From NCBI GenBank assembly GCA_030537615.1, contig JAUNVP010000009.1, positions 1-64,000 on the forward strand: a stretch of DNA of 64,000 nucleotides, read 5' to 3'. Position 1 is the first letter of the stretch; each line of letters begins with the position of its first letter. Positions 10,004 through 18,098 of this stretch are shown in pieces. Both the position numbers and the translations under genes were made by a program. The notes beneath the pieces were generated by a model that saw nothing but the letters and a program-made list of their open reading frames with translations, was not told the origin of the DNA and ran no database searches. This DNA comes from Actinomycetaceae bacterium. GTDB lineage: Bacteria; Actinomycetota; Actinomycetes; Actinomycetales; Actinomycetaceae.

Positions 10004-12505
10004 CTAATTGTGGGTGGATTGCAGTACCGCAACCGGGTACTGCTGGAGGATATCTTCGACGTTGGTGGTTCCACCGCCGAAGGTGCGATCGGTCAAAATA
10101 TCATGCCATTTACCGTCGGGGAGGACAACCGTGGTATCCCCCCATCCGCCGATGTCGCGCAACGAGGCAGGCAAACGGGTAGCGATTGTCACGACCTGCG
10201 GATCACCGTCGATACTCCGTGCGAAGGCCAAGCAGTGTCCCGAGGATGTCGGCAACGCATCGTATCCGGTGACATCGGATACGAATGCTTGAGGTAACGC
10301 TCGTCGCAAACGCAGGAGTTTCGAGGTGATGTGGAGCTTTTCTGCGTCCAACCCATCGATCTCACCGCGATCAACGGTGGCTAACAGTTCTTTGAGATGG
10401 TCAAAATTCACCTGCCGACGGTTATCGGGATCGACAAGCGAGGTCGCGGTAATCTCCGTTCCCTGATAGACATCGGCGACTCCGGGAAGCATGAGTTGAA
10501 CGGCCTTGTAGGTGAGGACGAGTTCGCGGATGAGCTCAGAGTGGTTATCCATCCATTCGTCGAGCAACCGAATTACTTCTGGCGTTTCGATGACCGCTGT
10601 TGCGTAATCGAGGAACTCTGCTTCTTTTTCACTCATCTGGTTGGTCCACGATGTCCATTCTTTCTGTTCGCGAATGGCTTTGGTTAAGTACTCTCTCAAC
10701 CGTGCGGACGTAATTCGATCGGATGTGGCCCACGTTCCAACAATCGTTTGCCACATGAGGTTTTCCGATCGGCCGTTAAGATCGGCGGGCCGGAAAGAAG
10801 CGGTAATCGCTCGTAGCTGGGTGACGAGACTTGCCCACGTCGTCGGACAGTGGGAGAGGACATTGATACGCGCGCGTACGTCCTCCCCGCGCTTCGTGTC
10901 GTGGGTCGTTCCAGCTGTCATGGTCGCTGGCCAGGTCGCGAGCAGGCGTGTCTCGAAGGCGTGGAAGCGATCGGGATCAAGACTGAAAACAGTGGGGGAG
11001 GAGCCCACTTCACACAGTGAGGTGAGATGCGTCCAGCGATAGAAGGCGGTGTCTTCCACACCTTTGGCGGTAACCGCGCCGCACACCTGTTGGAAACGCA
11101 CCATCACTTCGCTGCGACGCTCGTCCGTAGCACCTAGACCTGCCGAACCGATTTCATCTCCGAGCACGAGGGCAACAATGACGTCCATCGTCTCGCTCAA
11201 GTCATCATCGAGGATACTGCGTGCTCGGTCGGCGGCTTCTTCCACCAGTTGACGGGAGGTGGCGCTGACGGACTCCCCCGGATAGACGTAGGCTCGGTAC
11301 CGATCGAATTCGATGACGAGTTGACGCAAGCAATCAATGAGGCCGCGGAACGTGTGGTCTCGTAGTCGAACGTCTTCCTGGCAGATTCCCCAGATGAGGG
11401 ATCCCATTCGGCGCACTTCGGCGGCCAGCGACGTATCAATGATCTGTGCTTTAGCTTCGTCGATCATCTGGGGAAGGGCAGATGGTGAGTCTCCGGCAAT
11501 CTGGTGCATGACAGCGCCGAGGGGAAGTGCCCCGTTAGGATCCGTGAGTAATGCCTGGAGGCGCCACGCAGTGTCGTAACCGGTGGTGCCGGCAACGGCC
11601 CAATCGGACGGTAGTTCCTCTTCACCTTCAAGAATCTTTTCGGCGACGATCCACGCACCGCCGGTAGCATTTGACAGACGGCGGAAATACTCGCGCGGAT
11701 TAGCCAGGCCGTCGGGGTGATCGACTCGGAACCCGTCGATAAAGCCCTCGTCGAATAGTTCGATGAGCAGGGCGTGGGTGGCATTAAAGACATCTTCGCG
11801 TTCGATACGCAATCCCGCCAAAGTTCCCACGTCGAAGAAACGGCGATAGTTGAGTTCTTCGTCCGCTACCTTCCAGTGGGCGAGGCGGTAGTTTTGCCGT
11901 TCAATGAGGACGGATAACGGGAGAGATTCCGTTCCCTGAGCGACAGGGAATACGTGATCGTAATACTTGAGTACCCACTGTTCACCGTATTGAGGCTCGG
12001 TGGGGATAACCATTTGGGTCAGTTCTATTTCTTGATCCGCGAGTACCTGTCCAATTCGTCTGCCGAGAATGGGCATGAGGATCGGAGTATCTAGCTCGAT
12101 ATCGAACCATGAGGCGAAAGCAGAATCAGGCCCGTGTTTCAGCACGGACCACATTGCTTTGTTGTGCCAAACCGGAGTGGGTACCGCCATGTGGTTGGGA
12201 ACGATATCGACAATGACGTGCAGACCGAGATCGTGGGCTTGGCAGGCAAAAGTTTCAAACGCGTCGCGACCACCGAGCTCCGCGCTCACATGCGAATGAT
12301 CGACGACATCGTAACCGTGGGTTGATCCGGGAGAGGCTTGCAGGATGGGAGAGACATAGACGTCGGTTACACCCAGATCCACGAGATACGGGAGAACTTC
12401 TTGGGCTCGGGAAAGCGGAAAAGAAGGGGTGAGTTGGAGGCGATAGGTCGAGATTGGAGTACGCCTTGCATTTCCAGGCAAATGGGGGTGATCAAAAGTG
12501 GGCAT
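10004..12505 (-). CDS. treY: Malto-oligosyltrehalose synthase
   Basis: GH13 enzyme of 833 residues that turns the reducing-end alpha-1,4 bond of maltodextrins into an alpha,alpha-1,1 (trehalose) bond. The N-terminus PISTYRLQL, the long inserted region and the length are typical of TreY. Catalytic positions are Asp262 in DGFRVDHPDGL, Glu289 in WIVAEKILEGEE and Asp in GTTHDTKRGEDVRAR, the family signature. The start is fixed by AAGGA upstream and by a one-base TAATG overlap with the glgX stop. Together with glgX and treZ it forms a glycogen-to-trehalose operon. Confidence 0.97.
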   Translation of the reverse strand: MPTFDHPHLPGNARRTPISTYRLQLTPSFPLSRAQEVLPYLVDLGVTDVYVSPILQASPGSTHGYDVVDHSHVSAELGGRDAFETFACQAHDLGLHVIVDIVPNHMAVPTPVWHNKAMWSVLKHGPDSAFASWFDIELDTPILMPILGRRIGQVLADQEIELTQMVIPTEPQYGEQWVLKYYDHVFPVAQGTESLPLSVLIERQNYRLAHWKVADEELNYRRFFDVGTLAGLRIEREDVFNATHALLIELFDEGFIDGFRVDHPDGLANPREYFRRLSNATGGAWIVAEKILEGEEELPSDWAVAGTTGYDTAWRLQALLTDPNGALPLGAVMHQIAGDSPSALPQMIDEAKAQIIDTSLAAEVRRMGSLIWGICQEDVRLRDHTFRGLIDCLRQLVIEFDRYRAYVYPGESVSATSRQLVEEAADRARSILDDDLSETMDVIVALVLGDEIGSAGLGATDERRSEVMVRFQQVCGAVTAKGVEDTAFYRWTHLTSLCEVGSSPTVFSLDPDRFHAFETRLLATWPATMTAGTTHDTKRGEDVRARINVLSHCPTTWASLVTQLRAITASFRPADLNGRSENLMWQTIVGTWATSDRITSARLREYLTKAIREQKEWTSWTNQMSEKEAEFLDYATAVIETPEVIRLLDEWMDNHSELIRELVLTYKAVQLMLPGVADVYQGTEITATSLVDPDNRRQVNFDHLKELLATVDRGEIDGLDAEKLHITSKLLRLRRALPQAFVSDVTGYDALPTSSGHCLAFARSIDGDPQVVTIATRLPASLRDIGGWGDTTVVLPDGKWHDILTDRTFGGGTTNVEDILQQYPVAVLQSTHN

Positions 12506-14619
12506 TACTGTCCTTTTCTCGGGCTCCTTAAAACGACGATGGATCGTGACGTCACGTTCACGATGTCATCTGCCATGTATTTGCTTTGATCGGCATCGTT
12601 AGCGGTATTGACTTCGGTGATCCATTCCGTGCCATAAGTCGTGTCGGGCAGATGGAAGTCAATGTCCTCCGGCGCTGCGTTGATACACAGCAGGAAATGG
12701 TCGTCCACGACCTTGCGACCGCGTTCGTCCGGCTCGTGTATACCGTTTCCATTGAGGAAAATCATGGTTGCGCGGGCCCATGCCTCATCCCACATGTCGT
12801 CTGTCATGTGGACTCCGGAGGGATTGAACCACTCGATTTCTCCGAGTTCAGATTCGCCGCCGCGTTCAGCAGAGCCCGCGAAGAACCGGCGCCGACGGAA
12901 CACCGGGTGATTGTGGCGCAGGTTCACAATCTTGTCACTGAAATCGAGGAGTGAAATTTGTTCGTCCTCCAGGTCCCAGTCGATCCACGACAGCTGATTG
13001 TCTTGACAGTACGTGTTGTTATTTCCCTTTTGGGTGCGTCCAAGCTCATCGCCGTGGGAGATCATCGGGACACCTTGGGAGATCATCATGGTGGTGAGGA
13101 AATTGCGCTGCTGGCGTTGACGCAATGCCTGAATTTCAGGGTCGTCGGTTTCGCCTTCCGCACCGTGGTTCCACGAGCGATTATTCGATTCTCCATCACC
13201 GCCGCCCTCGGCGTTGGCGTCGTTGTGTTTTTCGTTGTAGGACACAAGGTCGCGCAAGGTGAAGCCGTCGTGCGCGGTCACGAAGTTAATCGATGCCATG
13301 GGGCGTCTGCCCGAATGTTCGTATAGGTCGGCTGAGCCAGTGATGCGCGAAGCGAAGCCGGGAAGGGAGGAGAACTCTCCGCGCCAGAAGTCACGGACGG
13401 TGTCGCGGTATTTCCCGTTCCATTCCGACCATAACGGAGGGAATCCCCCGACCTGGTAGCCACCGACTCCAACATCCCACGGTTCTGCAATGAGCTTAAC
13501 CTGAGAAATAATCGGGTCCTGCTGGATGAGGTCGAAGAACGCCGATAGCCGATCAACTTCGTGGAACTGGCGAGCCAGCGTTGAGGCGAGGTCGAAACGG
13601 AATCCATCGACGTGCATTTCACTTACCCAATAGCGAAGGGAATCCATAATGAGTTGCAGAACGTGCGGAGAGCTCATGAGTAGCGAGTTACCGGTCCCCG
13701 TCGTATCGAAGTAATGCGCTTTATCGTCGTCCACGAGACGGTAGTAAGCGGCGTTATCGATTCCCCGGAACGACAGGGTAGGCCCCATGTGGTTACCTTC
13801 AGCCGTGTGGTTGTAGACGACATCGAGAATAATCTCTATGTCGGCCTCATGGTAGGTCTTCACCATCCGCTTGAATTCTTGGACCTGCTGACCTTCCATC
13901 CCGTAAGCGGTGTACGCATTGTGGGGGGCAAAAAATCCGATCGTGTTATAGCCCCAGTAGTTTGAGAGGCCTTTCGATTGAAGGTAGGGGTCATTGACGT
14001 ACTGGTGGACGGGCATGAGTTCAAGTGCGGTGATTCCGAGCTTCTTTAGGTGAGAGACAATCGCGGGGTGCGCCATACCGGCGTACGTTCCCTGCAACTG
14101 TTCGGGAATCTCGGGGTGAAGCTGGGTCATTCCTTTGACGTGAGCCTCGTAGATGACGGTGTTGTGGTACTCGTGATTGGGCGGGCGATCGTGTCCCCAA
14201 TCAAAGAAGGGGTTAACGACAACGGAGATCATCGTGTCATTGACTGAATCGTCAAGATTTCTCTGCGTTGGATCATCGAACTGGTAGGAATACAGAGAAG
14301 GCGATGTGGTGACCTGTCCGACGATCGCTTTAGCGTACGGATCGAGTAATAGTTTAGAGGGGTCGCACCGGTGCCCGGCACTTGGATCAAAGGGGCCGTG
14401 GACGCGGTATCCGTAGCGTTGTCCTGGCTGAATGCCGGGGAGGTAGGCATGCCACACGTGCGCATCGACCTCGGTGAGTTCGATGCGTTGCTCCGTGCCG
14501 TCTTGATCTAATAGGCACAGCTCCACTTGATCAGCGACCGATGAGAAGAGTGCGAAGTTTGTCCCCGTACCGTCGAAGGTCGCTCCGAGTGGGTAGGGTT
14601 CTCCTGGCCAAATTTGCAT
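12505..14619 (-). CDS. glgX: Glycogen debranching enzyme (TreX/GlgX type)
   Basis: GH13 isoamylase-type enzyme of 704 residues that cleaves alpha-1,6 branches of glycogen or limit dextrin and so supplies linear chains for TreY. An N-terminal CBM48 domain (about 10-100) precedes the barrel. Catalytic residues are Asp343 in DGFRFDLA, Glu379 in LIAEPWDVG and Asp451 in VTAHDGFTLRD. Being first in the operon with treY and treZ argues for the TreX role. No clear ribosome binding site is seen before the ATG; TTAGAT is almost adjacent to it, and the exact start of transcription is unclear. Confidence 0.95.
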   Translation of the reverse strand: MQIWPGEPYPLGATFDGTGTNFALFSSVADQVELCLLDQDGTEQRIELTEVDAHVWHAYLPGIQPGQRYGYRVHGPFDPSAGHRCDPSKLLLDPYAKAIVGQVTTSPSLYSYQFDDPTQRNLDDSVNDTMISVVVNPFFDWGHDRPPNHEYHNTVIYEAHVKGMTQLHPEIPEQLQGTYAGMAHPAIVSHLKKLGITALELMPVHQYVNDPYLQSKGLSNYWGYNTIGFFAPHNAYTAYGMEGQQVQEFKRMVKTYHEADIEIILDVVYNHTAEGNHMGPTLSFRGIDNAAYYRLVDDDKAHYFDTTGTGNSLLMSSPHVLQLIMDSLRYWVSEMHVDGFRFDLASTLARQFHEVDRLSAFFDLIQQDPIISQVKLIAEPWDVGVGGYQVGGFPPLWSEWNGKYRDTVRDFWRGEFSSLPGFASRITGSADLYEHSGRRPMASINFVTAHDGFTLRDLVSYNEKHNDANAEGGGDGESNNRSWNHGAEGETDDPEIQALRQRQQRNFLTTMMISQGVPMISHGDELGRTQKGNNNTYCQDNQLSWIDWDLEDEQISLLDFSDKIVNLRHNHPVFRRRRFFAGSAERGGESELGEIEWFNPSGVHMTDDMWDEAWARATMIFLNGNGIHEPDERGRKVVDDHFLLCINAAPEDIDFHLPDTTYGTEWITEVNTANDADQSKYMADDIVNVTSRSIVVLRSPRKGQ

Positions 14620-15393
14620 AATCTAAGACTGACAGAAACGACGCTCTATAACCACTTTATGAGGTGATGTCTGTGTGTTGTCGGCGAAATCATGTGTCTT
14701 TGAGATGCTGTGCGCAGTAAGCTCCCACAGCTCGTAGACGTCCGACTTCATCTGCACCAGGTAGCCATTTGCTCCGGGTGAAGCATCTGGCGGTGTGGAG
14801 ACACTCAAGCATCGAGGGTCGGTTTCGTCCTCTGCCTTCTCGTTTTCTTCCTTGAGTGTGATGTTGGTGACTTGACCGGTGTGATCGGTGTTCCAAGGCC
14901 GCACTGATTACATGATGCGGCACGGTTATCGATGGGGATATCCGATGAGTACCATCGGGGCCGGCCTCCCCGTGGGGGCGTATCGGTTCGAGGTCCGACT
15001 GGATTGAGACTCGAAATGCGTCCACGTTGTAGCCAGTATTCGAGAAACTCTGCTCGACTGTGTATGAGGCAGTGTCGTATCTCGCGTAATAGCGTATCGA
15101 GAGTTGTGTGTGGGGATGTCAGTAGTGGCCTATCCGAGAGCGTGCACTTGTGCTTTGGACACTTGTCGCCCTGTCTCCCACGAAGAATGTGACCGCACCG
15201 GAGGCGTTTGCCTGCTTGTAGAAAGGACGAACGGGCGCTTGACCAAATCGCTCTGTAAGAAAGATCACGCGCGTGGTGATGTGACGATATTTCCGTAAAA
15301 CGCGCAGTTGTCACGATAAACGGCCACTGCACAGTTTTGCTAAACTCGATCTCGTCCAGTAGAGTTTTTACGTGCACCGCTTCGGTGCGATAC
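14620..15393. other. 774-base region without a recognisable gene
   Basis: The region separates the glgX start from the first tRNA array. Several open frames cross it (the longest, on the minus strand at 14805-15377, is 190 codons), but they are rich in Arg, Ser and His, lack a ribosome binding site and resemble no family I know. It may be a decayed gene or island remnant. The last 60 bases hold the likely tRNA promoter and a small GCACCG/CGGTGC hairpin at 15374-15388. Confidence 0.5.
15338..15346 (+). promoter_or_regulatory. Extended -10 promoter candidate for first tRNA array
   Basis: TGCTAAACT is an extended -10 element about 48 bases before tRNA-Gly. No good -35 hexamer is found at the standard distance. 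Confidence 0.4.
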
Positions 15394-15466
15394 GCGGATG
15401 TGGCTCAGTTGGTAGAGCATCACCTTGCCAAGGTGAGGGTCGCGGGTTCGAGTCCCGTCATCCGCT
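15394..15466 (+). tRNA. tRNA-Gly (GCC)
   Basis: A 73-base cloverleaf. The acceptor arms GCGGATG and CATCCGC pair, the anticodon loop reads TTGCCAA with GCC at 15427-15429, and the T-loop is GGTTCGAGTCC. CCA is not encoded. The sequence is identical over its whole length to the tRNA at 17736-17808. Confidence 0.97.
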
Positions 15467-15467
15467 C

Positions 15468-15539
15468 GGGCGATTGGCGCAGCGGGAGCGCGCTTCCCTG
15501 ACACGGAAGAGGTCACTGGTTCGATCCCAGTATCGCCCA
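15468..15539 (+). tRNA. tRNA-Val (GAC)
   Basis: A 72-base cloverleaf one base after tRNA-Gly. The acceptor GGGCGAT pairs with ATCGCCC, and the anticodon arm CTTCC-CTGACAC-GGAAG gives anticodon GAC. It differs at only a few D-loop and anticodon-loop positions from the tRNA-Val (CAC) at 17909-17980, so the two are recent paralogues. Confidence 0.96.
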
Positions 15540-15546
15540 CCACGAG

Positions 15547-15570
15547 AACCCGGCTTCGGCCGGGTTTTTT
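15547..15570 (+). terminator. Intrinsic terminator of first tRNA array
   Basis: AACCCGGC, a TTCG tetraloop and GCCGGGTT are followed by a run of T. It lies eight bases after tRNA-Val. Confidence 0.92.
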
Positions 15571-15604
15571 GTTGTCCAGGGAGTTCTATAAGCCAAAGTT
15601 ATAT

Positions 15605-15623
15605 TGTGTTAAGCATTACCTAA
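15605..15623 (+). promoter_or_regulatory. DtxR/IdeR-like box 1
   Basis: TGTGTTAAGCATTACCTAA matches the 19-base DtxR/IdeR consensus TWAGGTWAGSCTWACCTWA at 15 positions by eye. It lies about 130 bases before the metal ATPase start. Confidence 0.5.
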
Positions 15624-15641
15624 CTCCTAATAAATGCATAT

Positions 15642-15660
15642 TTAGGATAGCCGAAAAGTT
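15642..15660 (+). promoter_or_regulatory. DtxR/IdeR-like box 2
   Basis: TTAGGATAGCCGAAAAGTT matches the DtxR/IdeR consensus at 13 of 19 positions, almost all in the left half. A TTGACA hexamer (15666-15671) follows it. Confidence 0.4.
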
Positions 15661-15696
15661 ATTTCTTGACAGGCTAATAATACAGGTCAAAGGCTG

Positions 15697-15715
15697 TTAG
15701 GCTAGCCTTTTCTCG
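15697..15715 (+). promoter_or_regulatory. DtxR/IdeR-like box 3
   Basis: TTAGGCTAGCCTTTTCTCG matches the consensus at 14 of 19 positions and contains the perfect palindrome AGGCTAGCCT. It sits 37 bases before the likely ATPase start, downstream of the TTGACA hexamer, where a repressor would block transcription. Confidence 0.5.
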
Positions 15716-15751
15716 CTAGAAATAGCAATTTAATTGACGAATAATGCTGGT

Positions 15752-17644
15752 ATGAATAGAGTTATTGATTTCTTCCGTCAATATCCGGAATTAGCAGCGA
15801 CACTCGTCGTCGGCGTTACGGCTATACCACTGCACTTCGCTGGCGTTTCCGTGCAATGGTATGTGTCGGCGTTTGCGTTGGTCATGGCTGCCATCCTGTC
15901 GTGGGATATGGTCAAAGACATCATGGGTGGAGCGTGGGGCGTGGATCTACTCGCGATCACGGCAATCGTTTCCACTGTCGCCGTGGGAGAGTATTGGGCT
16001 GCGCTCATCGTGTGTCTCATGCTCTCGGGAGGGGAGTCGCTCGAAGATTTCGCCGCGGAGCGCGCACGATCCCAGCTAACCGGCTTGCTTGAAGGTGCTC
16101 CCACCGTGGCTCACCGTCTTAAAGAGGACGAGTCAATCGTGGATATTCCCGTCGAGGAAGTCCAAGTGGGAGATGTTCTTGTCGTTCGTCCGGGAGAAGT
16201 GGTCCCAGTTGATTCCGTTCTCCAATCAGAACATGCGACCACCGAGGAATCGTCCCTTACCGGAGAACCTCTCCCGGTGGAGCACAGCAGGGGAGATCGC
16301 GTGCTCTCGGGAGGGGTGAACGGCGCCGATGCGATGGTCGTTAAAGCCACCGCGTGCGCCGCAGATTCGCAGTACCAACAAATCATCTCACTCGTTCGTC
16401 AGGCGCAGGAATCGCAAGCTCCAGTTGTTCGACTTGCCGATCGCGTGGCAGTTCCCTTCACTCTCGTGGCTTTTGTCATTGCCGGCATTGCGTGGTGGAT
16501 TTCCGGCGATCCGGTTCGTCTTGCGCAAGTTCTCGTGGTGGCTACTCCGTGCCCGCTCCTTCTTGCGGCTCCGGTAGCCTTCCTCGCGGGAATGAACCGC
16601 GCTGCCAAAGAAGGAATCATCATCAAAGACTCCGGGACGCTCGAAAAGCTCTCGCGTATTCGTACAGTGGCGATGGACAAAACCGGGACGTTAACGATTG
16701 GTCATCCGATGCTCGTCGGTACCGTGACAGCAGAGGGCGTAGACGACGATGAATTGCTCGAACTTGCCGCCGCCGTCGAAATGTTTTCGGCGCATCCGTT
16801 GGCCAGCGCAGTTGTCTCAGCAGCACGTCAGCGACGGCTATTGATTCCTCATGCTTTCGGAGTGACTGAAGAAGCTGGTCGCGGTGTCACGGGCACAGTT
16901 CACGATCAGCAGATTCACGTCGGTAGTGATCGATGGTTGGCGATTGAGCATCGGATGCCGAACGCTGAACCCGGTCAAATTCACATCCATGTTGCTCGGA
17001 ACTCCGAATGGATAGGAGCTCTCATCATGGAAGACTCCCTCCGCGCCGATGCACAAGCAACGGTTGATGCGATGCGTTCAATGGATGTTGAACGCATCAT
17101 GATGATCACGGGAGACGCGGAGGTAACGGCAACCGATGTAGCCCGCAGAGTCGGAATCGATGAAATCCACCACTCTTTGTTACCGGCGCAGAAAGTTGAA
17201 ACGATTCGACACACTACGCATCCGGTGGCCGCCATTGGGGACGGTGTCAATGATGCCCCGGTGTTAGCGACCGCAGATGTGGGGATCGCGATGGGAGCTC
17301 GGGGTTCCTCGGCCGCCTCCGAATCAGCCGATGTTGTTATCATGCTTGACGACATTTTCCGGGCTTCACGAGCCATCGCGGTCGGTAAGCGAACGATGTC
17401 CGTCGCGATGCAAGCGATCGGGATCGGAGTTGGTTTGTCGATCGTTCTCATGTTCGTCGGTGCTACGGGAATCATGCCCGCGGTGGTCGGCGCTTTCATG
17501 CAGGAAATCATTGATCTTGCCTGCATTCTCTGGGCATTGCTCGCTGCTCGTCCGGGAACGCACGAGGTTCCGCTCAGGGGCGTAGCGGAGCGATCCCAAG
17601 CCCCTCATCCTGAATCGAATGTCGTCGAATATACGCCGGCTTAG
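15752..17644 (+). CDS. P1B-type heavy metal ATPase with TPC motif
   Basis: About 630 residues, a metal-transporting P-type ATPase. The A-domain has SLTGEP (about 168-173), TM segment 4 carries TPCP (265-268), the phosphorylation site is DKTGT (Asp309), and the N-domain has the HP pair of P1B pumps in FSAHPLASAV. GDGVNDAP closes the hinge. It has no N-terminal CxxC metal-binding domain and no C-terminal extension. TPC replaces the CPC of Cu/Zn pumps and the SPC of Co pumps, as in the poorly characterised P1B-5 group, some of which move iron or nickel. Iron or manganese is therefore a guess, supported by three DtxR-like boxes upstream. The start is uncertain: ATG 15752 or TTG 15734, neither with a clear ribosome binding site. 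The gene stands alone between two tRNA arrays in AT-rich flanks. Confidence 0.9.
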   Translation: MNRVIDFFRQYPELAATLVVGVTAIPLHFAGVSVQWYVSAFALVMAAILSWDMVKDIMGGAWGVDLLAITAIVSTVAVGEYWAALIVCLMLSGGESLEDFAAERARSQLTGLLEGAPTVAHRLKEDESIVDIPVEEVQVGDVLVVRPGEVVPVDSVLQSEHATTEESSLTGEPLPVEHSRGDRVLSGGVNGADAMVVKATACAADSQYQQIISLVRQAQESQAPVVRLADRVAVPFTLVAFVIAGIAWWISGDPVRLAQVLVVATPCPLLLAAPVAFLAGMNRAAKEGIIIKDSGTLEKLSRIRTVAMDKTGTLTIGHPMLVGTVTAEGVDDDELLELAAAVEMFSAHPLASAVVSAARQRRLLIPHAFGVTEEAGRGVTGTVHDQQIHVGSDRWLAIEHRMPNAEPGQIHIHVARNSEWIGALIMEDSLRADAQATVDAMRSMDVERIMMITGDAEVTATDVARRVGIDEIHHSLLPAQKVETIRHTTHPVAAIGDGVNDAPVLATADVGIAMGARGSSAASESADVVIMLDDIFRASRAIAVGKRTMSVAMQAIGIGVGLSIVLMFVGATGIMPAVVGAFMQEIIDLACILWALLAARPGTHEVPLRGVAERSQAPHPESNVVEYTPA

Positions 17645-17660
17645 ACGACGGTTTCGGTTT

Positions 17661-17689
17661 TTGCGTCGAGGGCCAACTTCGCGTAAAGT
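17661..17689 (+). promoter_or_regulatory. Promoter of second tRNA array
   Basis: TTGCGT and TAAAGT are separated by 17 bases, which places transcription start near 17696, about 40 bases before tRNA-Gly. Confidence 0.6.
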
Positions 17690-17735
17690 GCTTGGTGCAC
17701 GAAAGTCACGCGAGTGACACGTGCATGACGCTTTT

Positions 17736-17808
17736 GCGGATGTGGCTCAGTTGGTAGAGCATCACCTTGCCAAGGTGAGGGTCGCGGGTTCGAGTCCCGT
17801 CATCCGCT
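17736..17808 (+). tRNA. tRNA-Gly (GCC), second copy
   Basis: This is identical to the 73-base tRNA-Gly at 15394-15466. It heads the Gly-Cys-Val array, an order common in actinobacteria. The upstream flanks of the two copies differ completely, so the duplication covers the tRNA but not its promoter. Confidence 0.97.
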
Positions 17809-17836
17809 CGGTCGACCACTCCAGGTGGTTTACCGT

Positions 17837-17907
17837 GGTGGGTTGGCCGAGAGGATAGGCAGCGGCCTGCAAAGCCGTAAACACCGGTTCGAATCCGGTA
17901 CCCACCT
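17837..17907 (+). tRNA. tRNA-Cys (GCA)
   Basis: A 71-base cloverleaf. The acceptor GGTGGGT pairs with ACCCACC, the anticodon loop CTGCAAA gives GCA, and the T-arm CCGGTTCGAATCCGG is canonical. It has no counterpart in the first array. Confidence 0.96.
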
Positions 17908-17908
17908 C

Positions 17909-17980
17909 GGGCGATTGGCGCAGGGGTAGCGCGCTTCCTTCACACGGAAGAGGTCACTGGTTCGATCCCAGTATCGCCCA
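17909..17980 (+). tRNA. tRNA-Val (CAC)
   Basis: A 72-base cloverleaf one base after tRNA-Cys. The anticodon arm CTTCC-TTCACAC-GGAAG gives CAC. It is nearly identical to tRNA-Val (GAC) at 15468-15539. Confidence 0.96.
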
Positions 17981-18052
17981 CCGCACGTGAATTCTTTTCC
18001 ATGTATCGAACGAGAGTGCGGCGCTGTGCATTTTCGAGGCACGGGAATTGCC

Positions 18053-18079
18053 GGGTAAGATAGCCGTATATCTGTACCC
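18053..18079 (+). promoter_or_regulatory. Hairpin before the thrS ribosome binding site
   Basis: GGGTAAGATA pairs with TATCT-G-TACCC (one bulged G), leaving a six-base loop GCCGTA. The hairpin ends eight bases before the AAGGAG of thrS. The loop contains CGT, which is a threonine anticodon triplet (CGU). A possible -10 (TAAGAT, 18056-18061) overlaps the left arm, so the hairpin forms only in transcripts starting further upstream. Confidence 0.4.
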
Positions 18080-18098
18080 CATATTCAAGGAGAACCCG

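Noticed and set aside
14805-15377. 190-codon open frame on the minus strand between glgX and the tRNAs
   Set aside because: No ribosome binding site, no recognised domain, unusual composition, and its upstream end covers the likely tRNA promoter. It is kept only as part of the unexplained region.
17981-18098. T-box riboswitch before thrS
   Set aside because: The leader is too short and lacks the T-box bulge sequence. The hairpin seen is reported separately as a possible anticodon mimic.
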